Below the pieces are notes generated by a model that was not told where the DNA came from, searched no databases, and was given only the letters and a program-made list of their open reading frames with translations. This document shows positions 46,172-56,610 of a stretch of DNA of 64,000 bases, piece by piece. The DNA comes from Mauremys mutica (taxonomy: Eukaryota; Chordata; Testudines; Geoemydidae): positions 64,872,768-64,936,767 of the forward strand of contig NC_059081.1 of the NCBI RefSeq assembly GCF_020497125.1. Direction: 5' to 3'. Both the position numbers and the translations under genes were made by a program. Every line of letters starts with the position of its first letter. Position 1 is the stretch's first letter.

Positions 46172-48090
46172 TGTTAAACCCTGAAGGTCTGAGTTGTGGG
46201 TTCCTTACTAACATTGAGTAGTACCTTACTTTTCCAATAGCAATAGCCCCCTTGATTTCTCTAGGAGTATTAGTGGAATGATGTTCTATTCAACCTGAAT
46301 AAGGGTCTGGTCCAAAGATAATCATTTAAAGAGGTTTTTGTATTTAATTTACTTGTTACTATTCGTTGTCATGGACAAACAATATATAAAATCAGTTCAT
46401 GAGAATGGACACTCACAGTACAATAGTGATATATTAACATAATGAACAGTGCTACAAACATAGTGATCGTGTTAATTCATACTGAAGGGAAAAGTCTTTA
46501 ATGGAAGTCTTTTGATATATGAGCTGTTGTTAATATGTTTAACATAATAGTAACAAATAATGTAACAATATACATGCATGTTATCTGCCCAAGAGGCTTT
46601 CTTTCATTTTTGTGCCCTGGTATCTTAGATAAATGCTTACATAGAACGATTGGAACAACTCCAATATGATCCATCTAGTTAAGGTGGGTTTACAACAACT
46701 TTGCATTGATGAAGCACTGCAAACCAGCTCACAATCTGTGAATCTGGCCCACTAAACTAACGTTACATAGTTCTCTAAGGCAATTAGCATGTTTTTTGGG
46801 AACACCCATGCACATGATGCTTCTTTCAAAATTAGTACCGAAGTCTATTCCCACTGAGATCAACAAGAATTTTGCCATTGACTTCCTAGAGGGCAGGATG
46901 AATCCCATTGTTGTAGAGTAAAAGCTGGACATCCACTTTATCTTCCCTTTTTCCTCTCCAAAATTCCAAAAGGGATTAGACCTTTTAAAATAAGTTAATT
47001 GTTTACGGTTTTCAAACTAAAGCACTTTCTGACTCAAAAGAATGGGAAACACATGGCTGTTTTTGTTTTGTTTTTTACTCCCCTCCCCCCAGCTCTGACT
47101 TCTTCTGTCATTTGAAAATGGCCAAACTGATCCTTTGGAATTTTTTGCATGGTAGAAAAGATATCTTTGTGGGTTGAGCTGTTGACCTTCAAGATTCATC
47201 CCTAGGGAAGTATGGGTCTGTAATGGGCACAGAGACAGAGCACGGGTATGGAGAAAGTTTAGGACACATTCAGAAGGTATGTTGTGACAGCCCCTGCATG
47301 GGCTATCCAGACCTTGACTCCAGGCATACAGGAGTAAGGGGCTCTGTGGGCCTTCCTACTCTTTCCTACAAGAAGGGAGATGGCAGGAGGCTTCTCTCGA
47401 TCCCTGCCAGTCTGCTGGGGGTAATAATTCACTGCTTGCATAGGCCAATGGGTTGGGGGGAGGAGCAAGGGAGGGGGAATATTTTGGCTGCCTGAATTCA
47501 TTTGGTTCTTTGTGGGCCCCCTTGTATTTATAGAAATCTTCCAGTTAATAAATACCCCAATGGACTATGAGTCACATATATGTTGGTCCACTCCAAATGT
47601 GCGTCAGGGGTGGAAGGGTCGTGTATTTCCCATACTAGACTAATTTCCCCCAATGTGTGTTGGAAGCAAATATTCTATGGATAGAGAATGGCCTCTCTAG
47701 AGTGGACCCTGTATGGCATAGGACTCTCACTAGAATGACCTTTGAATTTGAATTACAAAAAGACCTGGTCCCACGCACCTCACTCAGACAAAACTCATGT
47801 TAAGGGACAGATTGTGCCTCCCTCACTCATGCTGAGTAATATAATCACTTACTCTGCAATTAGACCCTGGTTCTGCTCCTGCTGAGAGTCATCACAAAAC
47901 TCCGGCTGATTTCAGTGGGGACAGGAACGGGCCTTTAATTCCCTTGGAACCAATGGCGCTACTTGCAGCTAAGTTATTACTTAGCATAAGTATGGGGAGC
48001 TAAAACTGTCCCTGAATGAGAGATGCAAGTCCAGGACCTAAGTCCCATTCATGATATATCCATTCACGTTTGAAAAGCTAACAATATCAT
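46172..48090. other. No gene recognised
   Basis: A degenerate hairpin phrase lies at about 47865-47936. Nothing else is classifiable. Confidence 0.5.
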
Positions 48091-49308
48091 TGTGACGGGT
48101 TCGATCACAGAGACCCCCTTGGGACTGTCACCTGATGTGCTGAGACTACCTCTGAGCCTGTTTTCTCTGCCGCTTTGGGCCTTCAGAACCCTGTCTTGTT
48201 GAGCCAGATACACTAACCTGCTACAACACAGACTCAGGGTCTGACCCATGCCCCCAAAGCTGCAGACTTACTGAAAACAGCTTAGCAAGTGCTCCTGTCT
48301 CTAGCACCCAGACACCCAGCTCCCAATGGGATCCAAACCCCAAATAAATCCGTTTTACTCTGTATAAAGCTTATACAGGGTAAACTCATAAATTGTCTGT
48401 CCTCTATAACACTGATAGAAAGGTATGCACAGCTGTTTGCTCCCCCAGGTATTAATTACTTACCCTGGGTTCAATAATAAACAAAAGTGATTTTATTAAA
48501 TATAAAAAGTAGGAATTAAGTGATTCCAAGTAATAACAGACAGAACAAAGTAAGTTGCCAAGCAAAGTAAAACACACAAGTCTAAGGCGAATACACTTAA
48601 GAAATTGATTGCAGATGAAATCTCACCCCCAGAGATGTTCCAATAAGCTTCTTTCACAGACTGGGCTCCTTCCTAGTCTGGATCCAGCAATCACTCACAC
48701 CCCCGTAGTTACTGTGTGTTATTCCAGTTTCTTTCAGGCATCTCTTGGGGGTGGAGAGGCCATTTCTTGAGCCAGCTGAAAACAAAATGGAGAGGCTTCT
48801 AGGGCCTTTTATAGTCTCTCTCTTGTGAGTGGGAACCCCTTTGTTCTTCTGTGCAAAGTCACAGCAAAAAGATGGAGTTTGTAGCCACCTGGGCAAGTCA
48901 CATGTCCATGAATGATTCAGCTTTTTGCAGGCCAATGCCATTGTTTACATGTTAGTTTGAACATTCCCAGGAAAGCTCAGATGTGGATTGGCGTCTCCCA
49001 AAGTCCATTGTCAGTTAAGTGTTTCTTGACTGGGCACTTACTGAGAATGGTCCTTTCTCAAGAAGCTGACCAAATGCTTCACTGAGGCTACTTAGAATCA
49101 AACACATTGAGATACAAGTACAAAGCCAATATTCATAACTTCAAATACAAAAATGATACACACATACAGGCATCATAATCCTAACCAGCAAACTACAACC
49201 TTTCCATAGACACCCCACTTGGCCTCCTCTGTACAAGACCTGAGGCAACCACAGGACCTGGTTGCAACAATGAGCTATATGGTCACAGTTCATGTCAATA
49301 GCGTCACA
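48091..49308 (-). mobile_element. Solo LTR, 1,218 bp
   Basis: The left end TGTGACGGGTTCG and the right end AATAGCGTCACA share the inverted termini TGTGACG and CGTCACA. On the minus strand a CTATAAAA box (plus TTTTATAG, 48807-48814) lies about 310 bp upstream of an AATAAA signal (plus TTTATT, 48492-48497), the expected LTR order. The middle aligns loosely with 24681-25786, so the two are related families. No clear 5-bp duplication is left. Confidence 0.7.
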
Positions 49309-49928
49309 ATTGTGTTCTCTCTTTGATGAATCTTGTCTTTATTCTGGTAGCATCACAAATCAGTCTGGCTGCCTGCAATACTTAACTCCTCCTAACTCCT
49401 AAAAATGCAGTGCATAATAATTGAGAGTGATAACTCCTGACACCACCTAAATTATGGAATCATAAACAGAGAACATTTACTACCATAGGCAGTATTATTT
49501 ACAGTACAACAGTGTGTGAATGCTGAACTCTGTAAGTGATTTCTGATTGGATTTCACATTTAACTTAGGATAACTACTTTGATAAAAGCCCTGAGAGAAT
49601 AGTACCATCTTGTAGCTTTTAAGTGATTGCTATAGTATGCCATTATAAATCTTACATTCTTCAGTTAGATATGCTAAGTAGGCTTTTTCTTCCTTTACTA
49701 ATCAAAAAATCCCCCCTTTTTATACAGTACTCAGAATTAAAATTAATATTAACGTTGCTCAGCTCTGTGGTTGGGGAGGGAATTTCAATGACTTTAATAA
49801 GAAAGTTAATTTCATTTTTGGAAGCGAAATGTTTGAAAAAAAGAATACAAAGCGCAGAGTGCTTGACCTTTTCTCTGGTAGGTCTCAGAGTGGTCTGTGA
49901 GAAATGGGACTTTTTGTTTCCTTTTCAG

Positions 49929-49971
49929 GAAAAATCTTTGAGCAAGACAAAACCAACACCTCCAAGATCTA
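49929..49971 (+). CDS. Internal coding exon of an unidentified gene (exon B)
   Basis: This 43-bp exon follows CTTTTCAG and precedes a consensus donor GTAAGT. It is open only in phase 0, giving EKSLSKTKPTPPRS plus one base. The leftover A joins the TG that opens the exon at 50807 to make a methionine codon, so the two splice cleanly. The peptide is basic and proline-rich, as in disordered linkers. Nothing identifies the protein. The preceding phase-compatible exon in the window is 9688-9831. Confidence 0.5.
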
Positions 49972-50039
49972 GTAAGTTCTTGTTCTGTTAAATTCTACTT
50001 ACCTTGGGTGCAGATTCAAATACTATGGAATGGATCTGT

Positions 50040-50275
50040 TCTCATAGAATCATTAAATGATTTGAGAGTTATCAGAGTTTGAAGGACTAAATCCTGCATT
50101 GATTCAGTTAGTTCATTCTCCTGTATCATTAATTTAGTTATCTTTAAATCATCTCTGCTAGATGATGTCAAGTCTAGTTCTGAGCATTACCTGTGATGGT
50201 GAATTATCTCCTGTGGGTTCACATCCACACTTGGCAGCTTATTCCATTGCTTAATTGCTGTTTTTGTCCCTGTTC
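50040..50275 (-). mobile_element. Possible CR1 LINE 3' end, reverse orientation
   Basis: ATAGAATCATTAAATG and the later GGCAGCTTATTCCATTGCTT resemble a degraded reverse CR1 tail. Divergence is high. Confidence 0.35.
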
Positions 50276-50806
50276 ACAGTCAGAGAAGAATCATGCCATC
50301 TAGATTCATGTTACAACCACGATCAAGCATCATTGTGGGTGCTTGGCTGTCATTTTTGAAAACAGCTGTAACTAGCAATGTTCTAGCACATCTTGAGTGT
50401 CTCTCCCCTTCTCCTAAGAGAGATGCTCTGAGAGAAGAAAATGAGGGTCACCAGTAAAACACCAGGGAAAATGTACAGAGATGGAATGCCTAATCTTGAT
50501 TAACTCTTCACACACCATATATAGCCTGAATTCTGGGAAACACAGGGTTTCTCACTCCATCTCCAGCGCCGCAGGAAAGTTCAGTGGAACACAACAGAGT
50601 TTGGAACAACTCTATCATGGTGGCATTTTTCTGGACAGGTGGATAACTGTGTGCTCATCTGAAGTGCTCGTCAGCCAGGGGAGTCTGAGCTGCTTACACT
50701 AGGCTTGAATTTGCTCCCGAGCGTGTACCTGCGGGTAAATGACACTCAATGTCCAGTTTAAACCAGATATATTTATCTTAATTCTCATTTCCCCTTTTTT
50801 CCCCAG

Positions 50807-50871
50807 TGAGTGAACCTGGGATTAGAGCTGTGGGTTCAGAGAAGTGGACCCTGGTGACGCCGGTGCCACCT
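50807..50871 (+). CDS. Internal coding exon of an unidentified gene (exon C)
   Basis: It follows a long pyrimidine tract (TTTCCCCTTTTTTCCCCAG) and precedes a good donor (GTGAGT). With the single base from exon B it reads M followed by SEPGIRAVGSEKWTLVTPVP P and ends in phase 0; B plus C is 108 bp, exactly 36 codons. The strong splice sites, small size and phase agreement make this the best-supported exon of the set. I do not recognise the peptide. The next exon should start in phase 0 downstream; 58288-58384 is a weak possibility. Confidence 0.55.
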
Positions 50872-51169
50872 GTGAGTAATGGAGAGTACTTTCTAAATAC
50901 TGCCATTTGAAGGGCCGGTGGGTGGTCATGGGCTGAGGTCCAGGACTCTGAGTCTGAAGGCCCATAATGTCTGTTCCCGGATCAACCAGATTTCAGGAGT
51001 GACGTAGCCCAGTCACTCAGTGGAACATTTGCGCCAAGGTCAGGGTCCACTTCCATTTTGGCACCCACACCATGAATGATGGGATACAAATCTGAGGGCT
51101 TGTGCCTCAGCCTGATTTCCAGGGGTATAATTCATAGGCATGTGCGGAAGGAAGGCTGCTTTTTAGAAA

Positions 51170-51329
51170 ATATGATGCTTGCTTTGTGTCTCTGCCTCAA
51201 TTTCCTCCTCTGTAAAGAAGGCCAGGAATGTTGCAGCTATCACTAATGTCTGCAGAGTGCTTCGAGATGCTCCAATAGAAAGGCTGTGTGGGAAAATCTT
51301 ATTAGGATAACAATGATTACGTACAGGTA
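51170..51329 (+). mobile_element. MIR-like SINE tail, interrupted by the LTR
   Basis: TTGTGTCTCTGCCTCAATTT and CCTCCTCTGTAAAGAAGG, then GAGTGCTTCGAGATGCTCC and TTATTAGGATAACAATGATT give the last half of MIR. The LTR entered near its end. Confidence 0.55.
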
Positions 51330-51727
51330 TGTGGGGTTGCATCATCCCTATGCTGCCTTGGTGGAAAGTTACAGCAGCAGCACATCAAGAATAGAGGGGT
51401 TAGATAAAGTTGTTATGAGAAAGTTGGGAGCTAGCCCGGAGGAGGCAAACGCCAGGTGGCCTAGCTGGGATCGGTTTCAAGGTGATAAACAAGACCATAA
51501 ATCAAATGGATTGCATGGGAAATGGGAAACCAGTAAGCAAAAGGCCATGCATGTGAAAAGTGTGTGTATCAGACAAAGAACCAATCAGCAGCAATGTGAT
51601 GTTGGTGTGTCTGACGTTTGCTAATATGGAGAAGCCTATATAATATGATGCATTGTACTCAATAAACGATTCAGCTTGCAATCATATTGGTTGTTGTGCT
51701 TTATCCGGCCCGCATGAGAACGCAACA
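51330..51727 (+). mobile_element. Solo LTR, 398 bp, perfect 6-bp target duplication
   Basis: The element starts TGTGGGGTTGC and ends CGCAACA between two copies of CAGGTA (51324-51329 and 51728-51733). It contains a CCAAT box (51591-51595), a TATATAA box (51637-51643) and AATAAA (51661-51666), then a GT-rich stretch, the order U3-R-U5 on the plus strand. A 6-bp duplication suits class II (betaretrovirus-like) endogenous retroviruses. Internal genes were lost by LTR-LTR recombination. Confidence 0.8.
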
Positions 51728-51907
51728 CAGGTAGTAGCACAATATAGATCACTCACTGAATTATTCAGCTTTCCCTTCTCTCTCTCCCTTCTACTCCCCA
51801 AAGTGACATAAACAAACTCTGGTTTTAATTGGAGACTTTCATTTCTACCGAATGGATGTTACGCTGGAGTACAAACCCAGCAGCAGTGTTTAGGGAGTGG
51901 TGCGAGT

Positions 51908-52446
51908 TTGTTTCAAATAATATACTAGGGATGTTTTTCTACATTTTCAAATAGATCGATTTCAATTACAACACAGAATACAAAGTGTACAGTACTCACT
52001 GTGTATTATTGTTTATTACAAATATTTGCACTGTAAAAATAATAGACAAAAGAAATAGTATTTTTCAATTCACCTCCTACAAGTAATGTAGTGCAATCTC
52101 TTTATCATGAAAGTGCAACTTACAAATGTAGGTTTTTTGTTACATAACTGCGCTCAAAAACAAAACAATGTAAAACTTTAGAGTCAACAAGTCCACTCAA
52201 GTCCTACTTCTAGTTCAGTCAATCACTAAGAGAAACAAGTTTGTTTACATTTACGGGAGATAATGCTGCCCACTTCTTAATTTCAATGTCACCTGAAAGT
52301 GAGAACAGGTGTTCACATGGAATTGTAGTGGCTGGCATTGCGAGATATTTACAGTGCACTGAAGATTCATATGCCTCTTCATGCTTTGGCCATTGTTCCA
52401 GAGGACAGGCTTCCATGCTGATCATGCTCGTTAAAAAATAATTCAT
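51908..52446 (-). pseudogene. hAT transposase C-terminus, inverted copy 1
   Basis: On the minus strand, 52219-52446 reads the hAT dimerisation region: PLEQWPKHEEAYESS, then KYLAMPATTIPCEHLFSLSG and a block ending ALSPVNVNKLVSLSD. The hATC motif helps the transposase dimerise and bind DNA ends. The copy continues leftwards through the 3' untranslated part to about 51908 and lacks the terminal repeat. Everything upstream of this C-terminal piece is absent. It faces copy 2 at 52447-53456. Confidence 0.85.
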
Positions 52447-53456
52447 GAATTAAATTTGTGACTGAACTCCTTGGGAGAGAATTGTAAGTCTCCTGCTCTG
52501 TTTTACCTGCATTCTGCCATATATTTCATGTTATAGTAGTCTCAGATGATGACCCAGCATATGTTCGTTTTAAGAACACTTTCATTGCAAATTTGACAAA
52601 ATGCAAAGAAGATACCAATGTGAAATTTCTAAAGATAGCTACAGCACTTGACACAAGACTTAAGAATATGAAGTGCCTTCGAAAATCTGAGAGCGATGAG
52701 ATGTGGAGCATGCTTTCAGAAGTCTTAAAGAAGCAACACTCTGATGCAGAAACTATGGAACCCAAATCACCAAAAAAGAAAATCAAGCTTCTGTTAATGT
52801 CATCTGACTCAGATGATGAAAATGCACATGCGTTGGTCTGCACTGCTTTGGATTGTTATTGAGCAGAACCCATCATCAGCATGGACACACGTCCTCTGGA
52901 ATGGTGGTTGAAGCAAGAATGGGCATACGAATGTTTAGCACATCTGGCACGCAAATATCTTGCAATGCCGGCTACAAAAGTACCATGCCAAATGCCTGTT
53001 CTCACTTTCAGGTGACATTGTAAATAAGAAGCAGGCAGCAGTATCTCCCATAAATGTAAAGAAACCTGTTTGTCTGAGCAATTGGCTGAACAAGAAGTAG
53101 GACTGAGTGGACTTGTAGGCTCTAAAGTTTTACATTGTTTTATTTTTGAATGCAGATATTTTTTGTACATAATTCTACATTTTGAAGTTCAACTTTCATG
53201 ATAAAGAGGTTGCACTACAATACATGTATTAGGTGAATTGATAAATACTATTTCTTTTGTTTTTTTACAGTGCAAATATTTGTAATAAAAATAATATAAA
53301 GTGAGCATTGTACACTTTGTATTCTGTGTTGTAATTGAAATCAATATATTTGAAAATGTAGAAAACATCCAAAATATTTAAATAAATGGTATTCTTATTG
53401 TTTAACAGTGTGATTAATTGTGATTAATTTTTTTAATCACTTGACAGCCCTAGTAC
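52447..53456 (+). pseudogene. hAT transposase C-terminal half, inverted copy 2, with terminal repeat
   Basis: The plus strand encodes a 3' half of hAT transposase (52593-52862 is open: KFLKIATALDTRLKNMKCLR, then an acidic serine stretch). After a stop at 52861 it runs into RPLEWWLKQEWAYECLAHLA and RKYLAMPATKVPCQ, where the dimerisation domain is broken. The untranslated part runs to a terminal repeat ending TTAATCACTTGACAGCCCTA, which matches the OposCharlie-type hAT ends as I recall. It is inactive. Confidence 0.85.

Positions 53457-53458
<2 letters not shown>

Positions 53459-53497
<39 letters not shown>
53459..53497. repeat. (AT)n microsatellite
   Basis: About 19 AT units directly after the hAT terminal repeat. 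Confidence 0.9.
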
Positions 53498-53501
<4 letters not shown>

Positions 53502-53699
53502 CATATTTCCATAAAGCCTTTGGGTGGCACCGTCACAGGAAGGATCTGGGGAAATGGCCTGGCAAGATGGCAGTTCCTGAAAACTCCGAGGTTCAACTCT
53601 TTGTGGCCTGCCTGACTACTCCAGTGCAACAAGGGAAGATTGCAGATGGAATGCTGGGTTCTTCAGCATTCCATGCTAATAGTCTCTATCTCTTATCTA

Positions 53700-53893
53700 G
53701 TGCGCTTTATGAGCAGATCACCGTATGCTTTACAAAAGAGGCCAGGGTCATTATCCCCATTTTACAGGTGAGGCAATTGAGGCATAAAGGGGCATTGAAT
53801 TGTCTAAGGTCACCAAGCAGGGCAGGGAATAAAACCCAGGTCTCCTGAGTCCCAGTATGGTGCTCTAGCCCCTAGGCCACACTGCCTCTGGGG
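53700..53893 (-). mobile_element. MIR-like SINE, reverse, near full length
   Basis: The plus strand reads CCCCATTTTACAGGTGAGGC, AATTGAGGCATAAAGGGGC, TCACCAAGCAGGGCAGGG and CTAGGCCACACTGCCTCTG, the reverse complement of MIR core and head. Confidence 0.8.
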
Positions 53894-54842
53894 GTTGGCT
53901 TCATGCTGTCTCTACCACTGCTACCGGACTGGGGAACAGCATTCCATTGCTCCTGCATAACCTCTTCTTTCCAAACTCAGCTACCCAAGAGAAAATATGA
54001 GAATTTATCCTTTTGCCAACAGTCATCTACTTCCTGGGAAGTTTGTAAATTACAGAGGAATAAACAGACAATAATTTGTGCTTGCGTGATAATGTGTTTG
54101 ATGGAAATATAATCTAAAGAGTAAAAGGTTGCTATATCCGTAGCACATCTCAGTAAACAAGCGCCATATCCTGTTAGTGGCAGGCTTCCTTACCCCTTCT
54201 GAAGCTTACTTCATGCTTTTCATTCTCTGAATGCTGTGTGCTAACCCAGCACACTCATCAGTGAATTAGATGCTGCCTTTCAGATTTCACCTCAGAGACC
54301 CAGCTGGCTCCATCTCTAGGTTTTGAGAAAGTGGCTGAAATGCCACTGGTCAAAATGACTTTTTGAAGGATAACACTACATGTTTTCAGCTCCCTCGGTG
54401 ATGGTAGATAAATAAATAAAATACATTCTCCCTCTAGCAAAGTGGATAAAAAAGAGTAAAAAGGGACTGAATGGGGAGAGCAGAATGATCTCTGACTCCA
54501 CAACGTGTCAAGATCAAGACTAGTAAGATGGTGGAGCCTGCATTGTATTTGTTGACTTTGTGTAATATCTGGCCTGTTGACGGTATTACATCACTCCTGG
54601 CTTGGTCTATTTATGTTGGGTTTAGAGGTAAAGATCAAAACATCCTGTGGCATCTTATTTTCGGAAGTTCCCTGGGGTTCTTAGGGCTAATAAAAATAAT
54701 CCACAGTAGTCAGAGAAATGCTGGAAAAGTTTGCAGGTTGTTATCTGGTACCACTAGTCTAAACACGCTTCTGCTGCCCAGAATCCCAGTGATTTCACTG
54801 TCTGTGTGTCACACTGAAGCCTAGAGTGTCTGTTGTCTTATA

Positions 54843-55009
54843 GATTATTAGGGTTGGAAGGGACCTCAGGAGGTCTAGTCCAACCCCCTGCTCAAAGCAG
54901 GACCCAATCCCCAGACAGAATTTTACCCCAGTTCCCTAAATGGCCTCCTCAAGGATTGAACTTGCAACTCTGGGTTTAGTAGGCCACTGCTAAAACCACT
55001 GAGTTATCG
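54843..55009 (-). mobile_element. tRNA-derived SINE with CR1-type tail (Cry-like)
   Basis: Minus strand: GATAACTCAGTGGTTTTAGC (A-box region), GCAAGTTCAATCCTTGAGG (B-box region), then GGATTGGGTCCTGCTTTGAG and a CR1-like end GGTCCCTTCCAACCCTAATA. Polymerase III would transcribe it leftwards. It is intact along its length and one of the lineage markers for a turtle. Confidence 0.75.
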
Positions 55010-55117
55010 CAATGGAAACAGCTAGGAGCAGACAGAGAGTTCTTTTTGTTTAGAATATCACAAGGTTCAATCATTGCTGGGATTCACCATCTGTTTCTGC
55101 CCAATTTTAAAGTTGTA

Positions 55118-55265
55118 GGCAGTGTTATTGTAGCCATGTCGGTTCCAGGATCTTAGAGACACAAGGTGGGTGAGGTAATATATTTTATTGGATCAACTTC
55201 TGTTGGTGACAGAGACAAACTTTGAAACTACACAGAGCTCTTCTTCAGGTCTAGGAAAGGTACTG
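55118..55265 (-). mobile_element. Dispersed repeat ending in CGACATGGCTAC, related to the ACACGGCTAC group
   Basis: The minus strand reads CCTGAAGAAGAGCTCTGTG, then CCAACAGAAGTTGATCCAAT, TTACCTCACCCACCTTGTG and the tail GAACCGACATGGCTACAAT. The tail matches the GACTAACACGGCTAC end of 9040-9198. I infer the same superfamily. Confidence 0.45.
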
Positions 55266-55293
55266 AGAGTGTCACAGCTAAATACAAGATTTA

Positions 55294-56149
55294 CCCCTGG
55301 GGGAATTCTGCACCACTGCGCATGCAGAATTTGCGCAGAAGTTAATTTTTTTTTTGCACAGAATTTCCTTTTCCTCCACACAAATGGGCTGCAGAGCTGC
55401 TGTCCGCCACTGGGGGCCACTGGGCCTGGCCGAGCGCAACTCAGAAGTAGAAGACACTGCCAGGGGGAGGGGGAGGAGGAGCTGGAGGGTTCCCGGCAGC
55501 TGCAGTTCTCAGCATGCCCTGAGGGAAGGAGGGGTGGCAGGCAGGAAACTCCACACAAGCCCAGGACCCAGCATCAGGCTGTTTCTCACTCTGGATCCCT
55601 GGACTCTGGGGGAGAGGGGGGGGTGAGTTTCTGGGCTGGGCAGGCAAGCTGGGGTCTGGGGGAAAAGGGGCGTGAGTGTCTGGGCTGGGGGCGCCCCACG
55701 GCTGAGCACTGCAGGACAGAGGCTGTGAGTGCCTGTGGGGGGGGGGCACAGCTGGGGTCTGGGGGTGCAAGAGTCTGGGCTAGGGGGTGCCCCGCGGCTG
55801 ATCTCTGGAGGATAGGGTGTGTGTGCAAGTGTCTGGGCTGGGGGTGCCCTGCAGCTGGTCTCTGGAGTGGAGGAAGTGTGGGTGTCTGGCCCTCCTACTG
55901 GGCTCTGAGGGGAGGGGGTAGAGAAACAGGGTTTTACTAGGTTGTCGTACGGGTTTCCTTAACTCTGCTCCTGGAGGAATTGTTCTGTGCCTCTATTGTT
56001 ACAGACATAGTTGCTGATAGGTATTTTGAAATAAATTACCAAAATAATTGAAACTGGTGTGATTATATTGTGTTATTTTGAGAAATGAAACTATGCAAAA
56101 TTTTAAAATATTGTGTGTAAGATGTTTTGGTGCAGAATTCCCCCAGGAG
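55294..56149. mobile_element. TIR DNA element carrying a G-rich minisatellite
   Basis: The 20-base end CCTGGGGGAATTCTGCACCA at 55296-55315 has its perfect reverse complement at 56128-56147. The sequences just inside are A/T-rich with repeated GCAGAATTT/AAAATT phrases. The middle, about 55385-55920, is a G-rich irregular minisatellite. A 250-codon frame across it (55188-55940) starts outside the element and is low-complexity, so I do not treat it as a gene. I could not establish a target duplication. Confidence 0.7.
55629..55905 (+). repeat. Irregular G-rich minisatellite
   Basis: Units opening GTCTGGGCTGGGGGCGCCCC lie at 55678, 55773 and 55831 with spacing of 95 and 58 bp; each continues with a CGGCTGA-like phrase. 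Confidence 0.7.
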
Positions 56150-56173
56150 TAAAGCTTGAACAGTTAGTTTAGC

Positions 56174-56602
56174 CAGGCCCGGCTCCAGACCCCAGCGCGG
56201 CAAGCACGCGCGTGGGGCGGCCCTTTCCCGGGGGGGCAGCAGATTGGGCCGGCGGACCTGCCGCAGTCATGCCTGCGGGAGGTCCACCGGAGCCCCGGGA
56301 CGACCGGACCTACCGCAGGCATGACTGCGGAGGGGGCGCTCGTCCCACGGCTCCAGTCGACCTACCGCAGGCATGACTGCGGACGGTTCGCTGGTCCCGC
56401 GGCTCGGCTGGACCTCCCGCAGGCATGCCTGCGGCAGCTCCAGCGGAGCCGCCGGACCTGCGAACCGTCCGAGGTCCAGCCGAGCCGCGCGACCAGCGGA
56501 CCCTCCGCAGTCATGCCCGCGGGAGGTCCGCTGCTCCCGCGGCTCCGGGGCGCCTCCCGGGCATGACTGCTTGGGGCGGCCAAAAACGTAGAGCCGCCCC
56601 TG
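56174..56602. mobile_element. CpG-rich hAT-type MITE, perfect 8-bp target duplication
   Basis: The left end CAGGCCCGGCTCCAG is mirrored by TAGAGCCGCCCCTG at the right, between AGTTTAGC copies (56166-56173 and 56603-56610). The ends match those of 32402-32742. The interior is extremely GC-rich, with six palindromic phrases like CCGCAGGCATGCCTGCGG. It is non-coding; open frames on both strands are products of the GC bias. Confidence 0.85.
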
Positions 56603-56610
56603 AGTTTAGC

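Noticed and set aside
51330..51727. Full endogenous retrovirus
   Set aside because: Only one LTR lies between the target duplications; no gag, pol or env frames are next to it.
55188..55940. Longest open frame of the window (250 codons, plus)
   Set aside because: It crosses from a dispersed repeat into a G-rich minisatellite inside a TIR element, has low complexity and no start context. Frames on the other strand are also open, a sign of base bias.
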